Assembly: GCF_019797865.1 (NCBI RefSeq)
Contig: NZ_CP081869.1
Span: 868,001-932,000 of the forward strand
Direction: 5' to 3'
Length of the DNA: 64,000 nt
Origin: Chenggangzhangella methanolivorans
GTDB taxonomy: Bacteria > Pseudomonadota > Alphaproteobacteria > Rhizobiales > Methylopilaceae
The notes beneath the pieces were generated by a model that was not told the origin of the DNA, ran no database searches, and was given only the letters and a program-made list of their open reading frames with translations. Position 1 is the stretch's first letter; every line of letters starts with the position of its first letter. Positions 33,561 to 42,829 of this stretch are shown here, piece by piece. Made by a program: the position numbers and the translations under genes.

Positions 33561-35336
33561 TCAGAGCGCGAGCGCGGCCTCGACGTCGGCCCCGGAAAGC
33601 GCGTCGGCGCCTTCCATGACGCTCGTCGCGAGACCCCGCGCCGCCACAGCGAGGTTCTCGGCGAAGAAGCGGGCGAGCGCGGCGCGCGCCTCGGCTCGCG
33701 CGTCTCCGGACCGGCGGGCGGCGAGCGCCTCCTCGACCAGCGCCGCCCCGCCCGCCGCAAGGCCGAACAGCCGCAGGTAAGGCGTCGCGCCGGCGAGCGC
33801 ATGGGCGGACGAACGGTCCGGCGCCGAAAGCCATGCTGTCGCGTCCTCGAGCGCGTCGAGCGCGTCGTCGAGCCGGTGGGCGGCCGCGCCGAAGCCGGGC
33901 GCGTTCGCCTCGGCGGCGCGGCTTGCGACGCCGCGGAGGTCGGCGATCACGCCCCGCACGGTCTCGCCGCCGGAAAGCGGCAGCTTGCGGGTGACGAGGT
34001 CGATCGCCTGGATGCCGTTCGTGCCCTCGTAGATCGGCGCGATGCGCGCGTCGCGCAGGAACTGGGCCGCGCCGGTCTCCTCGACGAAGCCCATGCCGCC
34101 GAACACCTGCACGCCGAGCGAGGCGACCTCGCAGCCGACGTCGGTGCCGAACGCCTTGGCGATCGGGATCAGCAGGCTTGCGCGCTCCTGCGCGGCCTTG
34201 GCCTCTCCTGTGTTTTCAAGGAAGCGTCCGCGATCGAGCTCGACTGCGGCGCGGTAGCAGATCCCGCGCGACGCGGCCGTCAGCGCCTTCATGGTCAGCA
34301 GCATCCGCCGCACGTCCGGATGGGCAACGATCGGCGCCGGGCCCGGCTCGTCGGCGGCTTTCCCCTGCCGGCGCTCATGGGCGTAGGCCAGCGCGTGCTG
34401 GGTCGCGCGCTCGGCGACCGCGACGCCCTGCAGGCCGACCGCAAGCCGCGCGTTGTTCATCATCGTGAACATGCAGGCCAGGCCCCGGTGCTCCTCGCCG
34501 ACCAGAAAGCCGACCGCGCCGCCGCCCTCGCCATAGGCCATCGTGCAGGTCGGCGAACCGTGGATGCCGAGCTTCTCCTCGAGCCCCGCGCAGACGACGT
34601 CGTTGCGCTCGCCCGGCGTCCCGTCCGCGTTCGGCAGGAACTTCGGCACGAGGAACAGCGAGATGCCGCGCGTGCCCTCGGGCGCGTCCGGCAGCCGCGC
34701 AAGGACGAGATGGACGATGTTCTCGGCCATGTCGTGCTCGCCATAGGTGATGAAGATCTTCGATCCGAAGATCCGGTAGCTCCCGTCGCCCGCCCGATCG
34801 GCGCGCGCGCGCAGCAGCGCGAGGTCGGAGCCCGCCTGCGGCTCGGTGAGGTTCATGGTGGCGGTCCAGGTCCCGGCCACCAGCTTGTCGAGATAGGCGG
34901 CCTTGAGCTCGTCGGAGGCGTGGCGTTCGAGCGCCTCGATCGCGCCCTGGGTCAGGAGCGGACAGAGGCCGAACGCCATGGAGCCCTGCGACCAGAGCTC
35001 GCTGGTGAGCGCCCAGACCGCGGTGGGCAGGCCCTGTCCGCCATGCGCTTCGCCGGCCAGCACTCCGTTCCAGCCGGCGGCCGCCCAGCGCTGATAGGCG
35101 CCGGCCCAGCCGGCCGGGGTCGTGACCGCGCCGCCTTCGAGCCGGCAGCCCTCGCGGTCGCCGGCGAGGTTCAGCGGCGCGAGCTCCCCGCTCGCGAAGG
35201 CGCCGGCCTCCTCGAGGATCGCCGCGATCGTCTCGCTGTCGAGTTCGGCGTAGAGGCCCTCGTCCCGCGCGGCCCAGAGCCCTCCTGCGTTTTCGAGCGC
35301 GAACAGCATGTCGGCGACGGGGGCGCGGTAGGTCAT
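33561..35336 (-). CDS. Acyl-CoA dehydrogenase (DmdC/FadE-like, C-terminal extension)
   Basis: The intact 591-residue flavoenzyme oxidises an acyl-CoA to the enoyl-CoA. MTYRAPVADMLFALENAGGL is the start of the long type with an N-terminal domain. NLTEPQAGSDLALLRARADR is the FAD/substrate-binding block, IFITYGEHDMAENIVHLVLA follows, and the probable catalytic Glu is in APIYEGTNGIQAIDLVTRKL. A C-terminal domain of about 130 residues after it matches the DmdC-like (3-methylmercaptopropionyl-CoA dehydrogenase) or FadE5-like branch. Chain-length preference cannot be inferred. It is a single gene divergent from the TsaC gene. Confidence 0.92.
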   Translation of the reverse strand: MTYRAPVADMLFALENAGGLWAARDEGLYAELDSETIAAILEEAGAFASGELAPLNLAGDREGCRLEGGAVTTPAGWAGAYQRWAAAGWNGVLAGEAHGGQGLPTAVWALTSELWSQGSMAFGLCPLLTQGAIEALERHASDELKAAYLDKLVAGTWTATMNLTEPQAGSDLALLRARADRAGDGSYRIFGSKIFITYGEHDMAENIVHLVLARLPDAPEGTRGISLFLVPKFLPNADGTPGERNDVVCAGLEEKLGIHGSPTCTMAYGEGGGAVGFLVGEEHRGLACMFTMMNNARLAVGLQGVAVAERATQHALAYAHERRQGKAADEPGPAPIVAHPDVRRMLLTMKALTAASRGICYRAAVELDRGRFLENTGEAKAAQERASLLIPIAKAFGTDVGCEVASLGVQVFGGMGFVEETGAAQFLRDARIAPIYEGTNGIQAIDLVTRKLPLSGGETVRGVIADLRGVASRAAEANAPGFGAAAHRLDDALDALEDATAWLSAPDRSSAHALAGATPYLRLFGLAAGGAALVEEALAARRSGDARAEARAALARFFAENLAVAARGLATSVMEGADALSGADVEAALAL

Positions 35337-36505
35337 GGGTCGTCCTCCGGGCGGCTTTTTTCTCGCGGCTTGACGGCCGCCGCTCCAACGCGTCTATCCG
35401 CCATCGCGCGCCGCCCCGCAACCGCCGCGCCGCGGCGCGGGGTCCACCCAACGCCGAGACCGAAGTGACCGCCCCCGCCGCCGATCATCCTGCGAGCCGC
35501 GCCACCCGCCGCCTCACCGCCGCCGACGTCGCGGCGGCCGGCCGGCTGATCGCGAAGGGAGGTCTCGTGGCCTTCCCGACGGAGACCGTCTACGGCCTCG
35601 GCGCGGACGCCACCGACCCGATGGCGGTCGCCTCGCTCTACGCCGCCAAGGGAAGGCCCTCGTTCAACCCGCTGATCGCCCATGTGCTTTCGCTTGAAGC
35701 CGCCTTGGCGCTCGGGCGGTTCGACGCGACCGCGCGAATGCTCGCCGCAGCGTTCTGGCCGGGTCCGCTGACGCTCGTGGTTCCCTGCGAGGAGACCTCC
35801 CCGGTCTGCGATCTGGCTCGCGCCGGCCTTCCGAGCGTCGCGCTGCGCGCGCCCGACCATCCGCTCGCCCGCGCCCTTCTGGAGGCCGCCGGCCGCCCTG
35901 TCGTCGCGCCCTCGGCCAACCGCTCAGGCCGCGTGAGCCCGACGACCGCCGACCATGTTCTCGCCGATCTCGACGGCCGCATCGACGCGGTCCTCGACGG
36001 GGGCGAAACGGCGGTCGGGGTCGAATCCACGATCGTCGCGTGCCTCGACGCAGAGCCGCGGCTGCTGCGGCCCGGAGGCCTGCCGCGCGAGGCGATCGAA
36101 GCCGTGCTCGGGCGCTCTCTGGCGGAGGCCGTCTCCGACGAGGCCGCGCCGCTCGCGCCCGGCCGCCTCACCTCGCATTACGCCCCGAACGCCGCTGTGC
36201 GGCTCGACGCGACGGAGCTCTCCGCAGGCGAAGCCCTTCTGGGGTTCGGGCCGGACCATGGCCTCGGCGCGCAGGCGGCGGCTTACGAGAACCTGAGCCC
36301 GTCGGGCGACCTGCGCGAGGCGGCCGCGCGCCTGTTCGCGGCGCTGCGCCGCCTCGACGCTTCCGGCGCCGCCCGCATCGCGGTCGCGCCGATCCCGGCG
36401 ACCGGCCTCGGCGAGGCGATCCGCGACCGGCTGGAGCGGGCCGCCGCCCGCGCGGGTGAGCGCCCGAACCTCCGCCGGTCCTCACTTCCCGCGCTCGCTC
36501 CGTCA

Positions 36506-36658
<153 letters not shown>

Positions 36659-36683
36659 TGCGCCGAAGGCCGCTCCCGCGCCC

Positions 36684-37430
36684 TCAGCCCGGCTTGAACA
36701 CCAGCGCCTGCACGGTCGGCAGCTCGATCAGCCGCGCGTCCTTGTCGGCGAAGAACTCGTCGAAGGCCTGCTTGGCGCCGGGGCACTTGCGCGAGCCGTA
36801 GTCGTCGCAGACCACCACCGCCCCCGGGACCATGCGCGGCCAGAAGAACTCGAGCGAATCGACCGTCGGCCGATAGAGGTCGACGTCGACATGCAGCAGC
36901 GCGAAGGTCCGGTCCGCGACCTCCGGGAAGCGCGTCGGGATCCAGCCCTTGTAGAAGTGCAGGTCCTGGCCGAAGCCCTGGAGATCCCGCCGCACGATCT
37001 CCTCGGGCACGTCGAGGTCGGACTTGCCCCAATGGGCCTTGCCGGTGTCGGCGAGCGCGTCCGCGGCTTCCGGCTCGGAGAGGCCCTCGAAGCTGTCGAA
37101 CAGGCGCCAGGAGCGGTCCTTGCGCGGGTCGGCCTCCAGCATGAAGGCGGTGCTCTTGCCGAAGCGCAGCCCGCATTCGGCGACGTCGCCGGGCACGTCC
37201 TTCAGCGCGCGGATGACGTTCTGCAGCACGAAGCAGCGCTCGTCGGGGATGCCCTCGATGGCGTGGCCGCGCGCGGAGGCGAAGTAGTCGCGCTTGCGCC
37301 ATTCCGGCAGGCGCTTCTCGATCTTCTGAAGACCGAACTTCGCAAGCCCGGCGATGAGCATCTCGCGCCGAACGCGCTTGCCCTCGGAGGCGCTCTTGCG
37401 CCGGCCCATCGGCCCCTGTTTCACGCTCAT
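36684..37430 (-). CDS. TylF/MycF-like class I SAM methyltransferase
   Basis: The intact product of about 248 residues resembles the macrocin O-methyltransferase family. Recognisable parts are GIPDERCFVLQNVIRALKDV, DVAECGLRFGKSTAFMLEAD (SAM site), SWRLFDSFEGLSEPEAADAL, ALLHVDVDLYRPTVDSLEFF and GAVVVCDDYGSRKCPGAKQA; the Asp residues bind Mg2+ in known members. It ends VQALVFKPG. MSVKQGPMGRRK at 37430 is taken as the start; an in-frame ATG lies 15 bp upstream. Family members act on sugars or antibiotics, but no biosynthetic cluster is nearby, so the acceptor is unknown. Confidence 0.82.
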   Translation of the reverse strand: MSVKQGPMGRRKSASEGKRVRREMLIAGLAKFGLQKIEKRLPEWRKRDYFASARGHAIEGIPDERCFVLQNVIRALKDVPGDVAECGLRFGKSTAFMLEADPRKDRSWRLFDSFEGLSEPEAADALADTGKAHWGKSDLDVPEEIVRRDLQGFGQDLHFYKGWIPTRFPEVADRTFALLHVDVDLYRPTVDSLEFFWPRMVPGAVVVCDDYGSRKCPGAKQAFDEFFADKDARLIELPTVQALVFKPG

Positions 37431-37552
37431 CTCGGTTCCCCACATTCGCGTGGAGCTAGAAGCTTGGCGCGCCCGCTCGTCAAGGCGCCGGAGCGGCGTT
37501 CAGAACATTGCGTGCGGACCCCGCCACACGAGAATGCTAACCTCGCGCCGCC

Positions 37553-38997
37553 ATGACCGAGACCGCAGCCGCCGCCCCCCTGTCGCCAGACCTCATCGCC
37601 CGTTTCGCGGCCCTCGTCGCCGACCGCGACCGGCTCGACGACGACGCGGCCGCGCCGAAGCTCGCCGAGCCGCGCGGACTCTACAAGGGCAAGGCCGCGC
37701 TCGTTCTGACGCCCCGGACCGTCGAGGAGGTCTCGGCGATCGTCGCGCTCGCGCATGAGGCCGGCGTCGCGGTCGTGCCCCAGGGCGGCAACACCGGGCT
37801 CGTGGGCGGCCAGACGCCGGATCTCAGCGGCGCAGATCCTCGTCTCGACCGCCAAGCTCGACCGCATCCGCGAGGTCGACGCCGACGAGAACCTGATGGT
37901 GGTGGAGGCCGGCGTCACGCTCCAGCGCGTCGCGAGGAGGCGGCCTCCGAGGCCGGGCGGCTGTTCCCCTTGGCCTCGGCTCGGAGGGCACCTGCACGAT
38001 CGGCGGCAACATCGCGTCGAACGCCGGCGGCGTCGGCGTCGTGGCCTACGGCAACACTCGCGACCTCGTGCTCGGCGTCGAGGCGGTGCTGCCCGACGGG
38101 CGGATCTGGAACGGGCTGAGACGCCTGCGCAAGGACAACACCGGCTATGACCTCAAGCATCTCTTCATCGGCTCGGAGGGCACGCTCGGCGTCGTCACCG
38201 CGGCGGTGATCAAGCTGTTTCCCGCCGCGCGCGAGACCGCGACGGCCTTCGTGGCCGTGCCCTCGCCGCACGCCGCGCTCGCGCTGTTCCGCGCGGCGCG
38301 GGCGAGCGCCGGACAGGCGCTCACCGCTGCGAGCTGATGCCGCGCATCGGCCTCGAAATGACCTTCGCCCATGTGCCCGGCACGCGCGACCCGCTCGCCG
38401 AGCCCTCGCCCTGGTACGTGCTCTTGGAGCTGTCGTCGCCGCTCGAGGTCGGGCTCGCGCAGGACCATGGAGCAGATCCTCGAGGCCGCTTCGAGGACGG
38501 GACCGTCACGGACGCCGCGATCGCGGCGTCCGGCGAGCAGGCCGAAGCCTTCTGGCGCATCGGCTCGGGCTGTCCGAGGCCCAGGGCCATGCCGGCGGCT
38601 CGATCAAGCACGACGTCTCGACGCCGCTCTCCAAGGTCGCGGACTTCATCGTCGAGGCCACGGCCGCGGTCGAGCAGCATCTCGACGGCGCGCGCGTCGT
38701 CGCCTTCGGCCATCTCGGCGACGGCAACATCCACTTCAACGTCAGCCAGCCGGTCGGAGCCGACAAGAAGACCTATCTCGAAGGCTGGGACGCGATGAAC
38801 CGCGTGGTGCACGACATCGTGGCGGCCTATGGCGGCTCGATCGCGGCCGAGCACGGCGTCGGCCGGCTGAAGCGCGACCTGCTGCCAGGCGTGAAGTCGC
38901 AGGTCGAGCTCGACCTGTTCCGCACCGTGAAGCTCGCGCTCGATCCGAAGGGCCTGTTCAATCCGGGCGTGCTGCTCGCGCCGGAAACCGCGCTTAA
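37553..38997 (+). CDS. FAD-linked oxidase (D-2-hydroxyacid dehydrogenase/GlcD type), frameshifted
   Basis: The product belongs to the FAD-binding type 4 family that oxidises D-2-hydroxy acids such as D-lactate or D-2-hydroxyglutarate. FAD-site stretches are VALAHEAGVAVVPQGGNTGL and VGGQTPDLSG; DLKHLFIGSEGTLGVVTAAV follows. The C-terminal FAD-linked oxidase domain has VVAFGHLGDGNIHFNVSQP and SIAAEHGVGRLKRDLLPGV. Breaks near 37830, 37935, 38332, 38465 and 38570 scatter it over three frames. I place the end at the TAA at 38995, after FNPGVLL; an alternative frame runs on into the next gene. The substrate is uncertain. Confidence 0.85.
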
Positions 38998-39040
38998 CCA
39001 CGGTCTCCATGATGCGGCTCCAGAAGTCCTGTGGAGCCGC

Positions 39041-39364
39041 ATGTCCCGCGTCGCCGGCCGCCTCTTCGTCGCCTTGATGGCGGCGCTCGTCCTCTCGTTC
39101 TCGGCCAAGGCCGCGACCGCCCGATGGGCGGAGGCGTCAGGGTGACGGTCGACGCCTGCGCGCGCCGCGCGTCGACGTCGTCGCTACAAGGAGCAGGTCT
39201 GCCAGAAAGGCGCGGGCGGCTATGCGGCCTGCCGCTGGGTCCGAGCGCGAACATGCGGCGTCGAGAGCGCGGGCGTCTGCGAGCCGGTCGACACCGCCGA
39301 GCGCGCCCGTCCGACCGAACGCGGCGTGTTCCCGCCCTACTCCCGCGTCGCGCCGCGCGGCTGA
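39041..39364 (+). CDS. Small secreted Cys-containing hypothetical protein, frameshifted
   Basis: The product begins MSRVAGRLFVALMAALVLSF with SAKA, a signal peptide, at 39041. Pieces in the other frames read MGGGVRVTVDACARR, YKEQVCQKGAGGYAACRWV and ESAGVCEPVDTAERARPT; it ends FPPYSRVAPRG at 39364. Breaks lie near 39110 and 39170, and near 39240 if the last pieces are in order. The four Cys residues suggest a periplasmic disulfide-bonded protein of about 107 residues. I recognise no family, and the reconstruction depends on correcting several indels. Confidence 0.5.
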
Positions 39365-39369
39365 GACCG

Positions 39370-40072
39370 TCAGATCAGGCGCGGCTGCGCCGGGTCGCCC
39401 TCGCCGCGCTCCGGCGCCGGCTGCTGGACCTCGGGACCGTCGTTCGACGGCCGGTTGATCAGCGCGCCGATCGCGATCGTCTCGAAGGTTCCGGCCGACG
39501 CAGGCTCCAGGCACCGCAGCGCGAGGCCGCCCGTCGACCCGGCGCGTCGAGCCAGGCGTCGCGATGCTCGGGCGCGACGACCGCCGGCATGCGGTCGTGG
39601 ATCCCCGAGACGTCGGCGCCGGCCGCCGTGGTGACGATGGCGAGCGCCCTCACTTCTGGCCGTCGGCCAGGGTCGCGACGTCCCACAGCCGCGAAGGTCA
39701 CGAGCGCGCGGTCGGCGCGGCGGATGAGATAGGGCTGCTTGAAGCGCCCGAGCGTCTTCCACTCATACCAGGCGTCGGCGGGCACGAGGCAGCGGCGCCC
39801 ATGCAGCGCGGAGCGGAAGGCCGGGCGCTGCGCCGCGGTCTCGGCGCGGGCGTTGACGACGAGCTGCGGCGCGCCCCCCCCTCGGTGGCGAAGCCCGGCG
39901 AGAGCCCGAAGCGATAGTCCGAAATCAACCGCTTATCGCCGTCTTCGGCGACGGCCTTCACCATTTGCGACGGCGAGATGTTATAGCGCGGCTCGAACTC
40001 CGCGGCCGAGACGGCGCCCGTCAGCGCCTCGACGGCGGCTCTCGGCGAAGTCAGGGCGAAGCGTCCGCACAT
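39370..40072 (-). CDS. SOS-response-associated peptidase (SRAP, YedK/HMCES-like), frameshifted
   Basis: SRAP proteins crosslink to abasic sites in single-stranded DNA through Cys2. The start at 40072 is MCGRFALTSPRAAVEAL, which exposes the catalytic Cys. Next come FEPRYNISPSQMVKAVAEDG and NARAETAAQRPAFRSALHGR, then RCLVPADAWYEWKTLGRFKQ (active-site Glu region) and VSGIHDRMPAVVAPEH (His-Asp-Arg-Met-Pro). Breaks lie near 39880, 39672 and 39542. The corrected length is about 234 residues, the family norm. It is divergent from the Nudix gene with 111 bp between. Confidence 0.88.
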
Positions 40073-40183
40073 GATCGATGTCCTGCATCGCGGCGACCGA
40101 GTCTCTTCGGCGCCCCGCCTTCCGGCGCCCGGCGTGCTCGCACGGCTCAACGGGTCCGATCAAGCGGAATCGGGAGGCGCCGC

Positions 40184-40624
40184 GTGACCGGCGGCCAGGC
40201 GCCCCGGCCGATCCTCGCCGCGAGCCTCGCCTGTTTCCGCGACGGCAAGGTGCTGATCGCGCGCCGCGTCCGCGAGCCCGGACGGGGGCTCTGGTCGTTG
40301 CCGGGAGGGCGAATCGAGTTCGGCGAGACCGCCATGGAGGCGGCGCGCCGGGAGCTCATGGAGGAGACCGGCGTCTCGGCCGAAATCCTGGGCCTCGCCG
40401 AGGTCGTCGAGGCGATCCGGCGGAACGACGGCGGAGACGCGCTCAGCCACGCCGTGATCTTCGCCTATTGCGGCCGCTGGACGGCGGGCGAAGCGAGCGT
40501 CGGCGACGAGGCCGACGCGATCGCCTGGGTCGGCCCGGACGAGATCGGCGGCTACGAGACCACCGAGGGGCTCGCCCGCGTGATCGAGCGCGCGGCGGCG
40601 CTTGCGAAGGAGGCGGGATCGTGA
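40184..40624 (+). CDS. Nudix hydrolase
   Basis: The intact 146-residue protein carries a complete Nudix box, GGRIEFGETAMEAARRELME followed by ETGV (G-x5-E-x7-R-E-U-x-E-E-x-G-U), so it should hydrolyse a nucleoside-diphosphate derivative. The start is a GTG at 40184 preceded by GGGAGG. The remaining Nudix fold is ILAASLACFRDGKVLIARRV and AIAWVGPDEIGGYETTEG. Its stop overlaps the next gene (GTGA), a TIGR02301 protein, a pairing common in Hyphomicrobiales. The substrate is unknown. Confidence 0.9.
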   Translation: MTGGQAPRPILAASLACFRDGKVLIARRVREPGRGLWSLPGGRIEFGETAMEAARRELMEETGVSAEILGLAEVVEAIRRNDGGDALSHAVIFAYCGRWTAGEASVGDEADAIAWVGPDEIGGYETTEGLARVIERAAALAKEAGS

Positions 40625-41079
40625 GGCGCGCCGTCGTCCTACTTGCGGCGCTCGCGCTCGGCGCCGCGCCGCTCGCCGCGCAGCCGGGCGACGCCGGCCG
40701 GCAGCGCCATTCGCCCCCGACGCCGACCGCCGCGCCCCCTCCCCCGGCGCGGCCGGCCGCGCCCGATCCCAACGCGCCGCCGCCCTATGAGCCGCAGATG
40801 ATGCGGCTCGCCGAGCTGCTCGGCGCGCTCCACCACCTGCGGACGGTCTGCCAGGAGAGCGACGCCAACCAGTGGCGCGACCGGATGGCGGCGCTCATCG
40901 AGGCGGAGCAACCGGCGCCCGACCGCCGGGATCGCCTGGCCGGCGCGTTCAATGCGAGCTTCCGCACCTGGGCGCGCAGCTACCGCGCCTGCACGCCGGC
41001 CGCGCGCGCGGCGAGCCGGCTGTTCCTGGCCGAGACCTCGAAGATCGCGACGGACGTGAAATCTCGTTACGGACCGTAA
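40621..41079 (+). CDS. TIGR02301-family secreted protein
   Basis: The intact 152-residue product starts with a GTG overlapping the Nudix stop. It has a signal peptide (MRRAVVLLAALALGAAPLAA), a Pro-rich linker and a compact domain, PPYEPQMMRLAELLGALHHL followed by RTVCQESDANQWRDRMAALI. The family is conserved in Hyphomicrobiales, exported and of unknown function. Two Cys residues (TVCQES and YRACTPA) may form a disulfide. Operon membership with the Nudix gene is supported by the overlap. Confidence 0.83.
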   Translation: MRRAVVLLAALALGAAPLAAQPGDAGRQRHSPPTPTAAPPPPARPAAPDPNAPPPYEPQMMRLAELLGALHHLRTVCQESDANQWRDRMAALIEAEQPAPDRRDRLAGAFNASFRTWARSYRACTPAARAASRLFLAETSKIATDVKSRYGP

Positions 41080-41186
41080 ACGGCCACCCCCGAGTTTTCC
41101 GAAGCGCGTTAACCCTTTCTTCGAGAATCGGCTTCGCCCGGGCCTGAAACCCGATACGGTCCTGAGTCTGGGAGCAGGGACCGAGT

Positions 41187-41441
41187 ATGAGTCACGACGA
41201 TACGACTACGGACGACACCCCTGTCGACGGCCGCCGCGCCGCGCTCGCTTATCTCGACGAGGCCTGGGAAGAGGCCCTGCTCGACGGCATCTCGCCCGAC
41301 TGCGTCGCGCATGCGGCCCTGTTCGCGGCGCTGAAGGAGCTGGTGCTGTCCTTCGGCGAGGAGGCCACCGCCCGCTTCGCCGAGAAGCTGCCCGAACGCA
41401 TCCGGACCGGCGGCTACACGCTGCCGCGCCTGCCGCACTGA
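41187..41441 (+). CDS. Small conserved-looking hypothetical protein (84 aa)
   Basis: The intact 84-residue acidic protein starts MSHDDTTTDDTPVDGRRAAL. It is mostly helical: YLDEAWEEALLDGISPDCVA, HAALFAALKELVLSFGEEAT, then ARFAEKLPERIRTGGY. No signal peptide or membrane segment is seen. It is preceded by a GGGAGCAGGGA purine stretch that can serve as ribosome-binding site. I recognise no named family. It is a single gene, followed by an inverted repeat. Confidence 0.65.
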   Translation: MSHDDTTTDDTPVDGRRAALAYLDEAWEEALLDGISPDCVAHAALFAALKELVLSFGEEATARFAEKLPERIRTGGYTLPRLPH

Positions 41442-41521
41442 TCGGTCGGCGCGCGCTCTGGACTTCGCCGGGCGTGCGACCGCAGCTTTCCGACACGCCC
41501 GAGCGCCAAGCAACATTGGTC

Positions 41522-41558
41522 ATCGTCGAGCGATCAGAAGCATTGATCGCCCGACGAT
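41522..41558. promoter_or_regulatory. Inverted repeat upstream of the secreted protein gene
   Basis: ATCGTCGAGCGATCA (41522-41536) and TGATCGCCCGACGAT (41544-41558) are reverse complements with one mismatch, seven bases apart. The arm length and spacing suit a dimeric regulator site. A terminator is less likely because no T run follows. It lies about 75 bp upstream of the start at 41634. Confidence 0.45.
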
Positions 41559-41633
41559 AACTTTGCGTCAATTGCCCGAAACTTGAAGCTGTACTACAGC
41601 ACTCCTGCAAACGTCGTTTGTGGGGGAATACGC

Positions 41634-42023
41634 ATGTCTAAGCTTTTCGCAGCGCTCGCGGTTTCGGCGAGCCTCCTGATGGTCGGCCCGAGCGTCGCCG
41701 GCTCCGCGCTCGGCGCGCCCAGCTCGGCGGCGGCGGTCGACCTCGACGGCGCGCTCATCAACGGCATCGGCGTCGACTCGGTCGTTCGCGCCAATGGCGG
41801 GGCCAAGGACGGCCAGTGGGCCGTCAAGTTCAAGCGCGACCTGACCGGCTGCGTGTGGACGGGCTCGATCGGCTACGGCCGCTTCCGGGGCTTCTTCCCG
41901 CCGAACTTCATCACCGTCAGCGGCCTCTTCGGCACCACCGACACGCTCTATGTCGAGACCTTCAACGGCAAGAGCCGCAAGGAGCAGGACGCTCCCTTCA
42001 CGCTCATCGTGATCTGCGGCTGA
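41634..42023 (+). CDS. Secreted hypothetical protein (129 aa)
   Basis: The intact 129-residue product has a signal peptide (MSKLFAALAVSASLLMVGPS, with cleavage near VAGSALG or ALGAP). The mature part contains VVRANGGAKDGQWAVKFKRD, CVWTGSIGYGRFRGFFPPNF and YVETFNGKSRKEQDAPFTLI, then VICG. One Cys pair may form a disulfide. GGGGGAAT lies just upstream of the ATG. I know no family. The inverted repeat at 41522-41558 is a likely control element. Confidence 0.7.
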   Translation: MSKLFAALAVSASLLMVGPSVAGSALGAPSSAAAVDLDGALINGIGVDSVVRANGGAKDGQWAVKFKRDLTGCVWTGSIGYGRFRGFFPPNFITVSGLFGTTDTLYVETFNGKSRKEQDAPFTLIVICG

Positions 42024-42036
42024 CCTGACGAGGCGG

Positions 42037-42060
42037 CGCGGCGGCTCCCGAGCCGCCGCG
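42037..42060. terminator. GC-rich hairpin between converging genes
   Basis: CGCGGCGGCTC pairs with GAGCCGCCGCG over 11 bp with a two-base gap. It lies between the secreted protein gene and the LysE gene, which end toward each other. The T run is absent, so the terminator call is tentative. Confidence 0.5.
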
Positions 42061-42063
42061 TCC

Positions 42064-42696
42064 TCAATAGCCGAGCGCGACGCCGATCAGCACGATGAAG
42101 CCGAAGATCGCGAGCGCGCCGCCCGAGATCGTGTTGATGCGCCCGAGCCATTTCTCCGCGATTCGCTCGCGCAGCCGGCTGGCGCCGGTCGAGAGCAGCG
42201 CCCACCAGGCCGCGCTTCCGATCGCGACCCCGATGGTGAGCTGCGCCGCCGTGCCGTAGCCCGGATCGTCGCCGATGCCGGCGAGCCCGCCGAAGATCGC
42301 GAAGAAGCCGAGCAGCACGGCCGGGTTGGTCGCGGTCAGCACCAGCGAGGTGAGCGCGGCGTGGAACAGCGACAGCTTGGTGTCGTTGGCGGGCGCCGAG
42401 CTCATCGAAGACGGCGCATAGAGCAGCTTCATCGCGAAGGCGATCATCACCGCGCCGCCCACCACCTTGATCACCGGCAGATGGCCCTCGACGAAGGCCG
42501 AGATCGCCGTGACGCCGAAGGCGGCGGCGGCGGCGAAGATCACGTCCGCCACCCACGCCCCGAAGCCCGCCGCCATCGCCGAGGTCGGTCCGTTCCGGAT
42601 CGCCCGGTGGATGCACATGACGTTCACCGGACCGACGGGCGCGTTGACGCCCACGCCGATGGCCATGCCGGTCGCGATCAGCGACAGGTCCATCAC
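42064..42696 (-). CDS. LysE-family exporter
   Basis: The intact 210-residue membrane protein has the LysE signature at its start: GVGVNAPVGPVNVMCIHRAI. Six hydrophobic segments follow, including GFGAWVADVIFAAAAAFGVT, LVLTATNPAVLLGFFAIFGG and IFGFIVLIGVALGY. It differs clearly from the LysE homologue at 21104. Export of a small amino-acid-like metabolite is the likely role, but cargo cannot be told. The gene starts MMDLSLIATGMAI and is separated from dihydroorotase by 133 bp. Confidence 0.85.
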   Translation of the reverse strand: MMDLSLIATGMAIGVGVNAPVGPVNVMCIHRAIRNGPTSAMAAGFGAWVADVIFAAAAAFGVTAISAFVEGHLPVIKVVGGAVMIAFAMKLLYAPSSMSSAPANDTKLSLFHAALTSLVLTATNPAVLLGFFAIFGGLAGIGDDPGYGTAAQLTIGVAIGSAAWWALLSTGASRLRERIAEKWLGRINTISGGALAIFGFIVLIGVALGY

Positions 42697-42829
42697 GACG
42701 GGCGTCTCCTCGGCACGATGGTTCGGCTTTCGCTGGAGAGTCGGGCGGGGCGCAGGGTCGAAGTGGCGTCCGCCGCCTGCGAAGCAAGCCGCGGGCCGCA
42801 GGCCCGGCCAGATCGTCCCGCCGCGCCGC

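Noticed and set aside
33444-35468. Long plus-strand open frame opposite the acyl-CoA dehydrogenase gene
   Set aside because: The minus strand carries an intact acyl-CoA dehydrogenase with all motifs. The plus frame is Arg/Ala/Gly-rich and without similarity.
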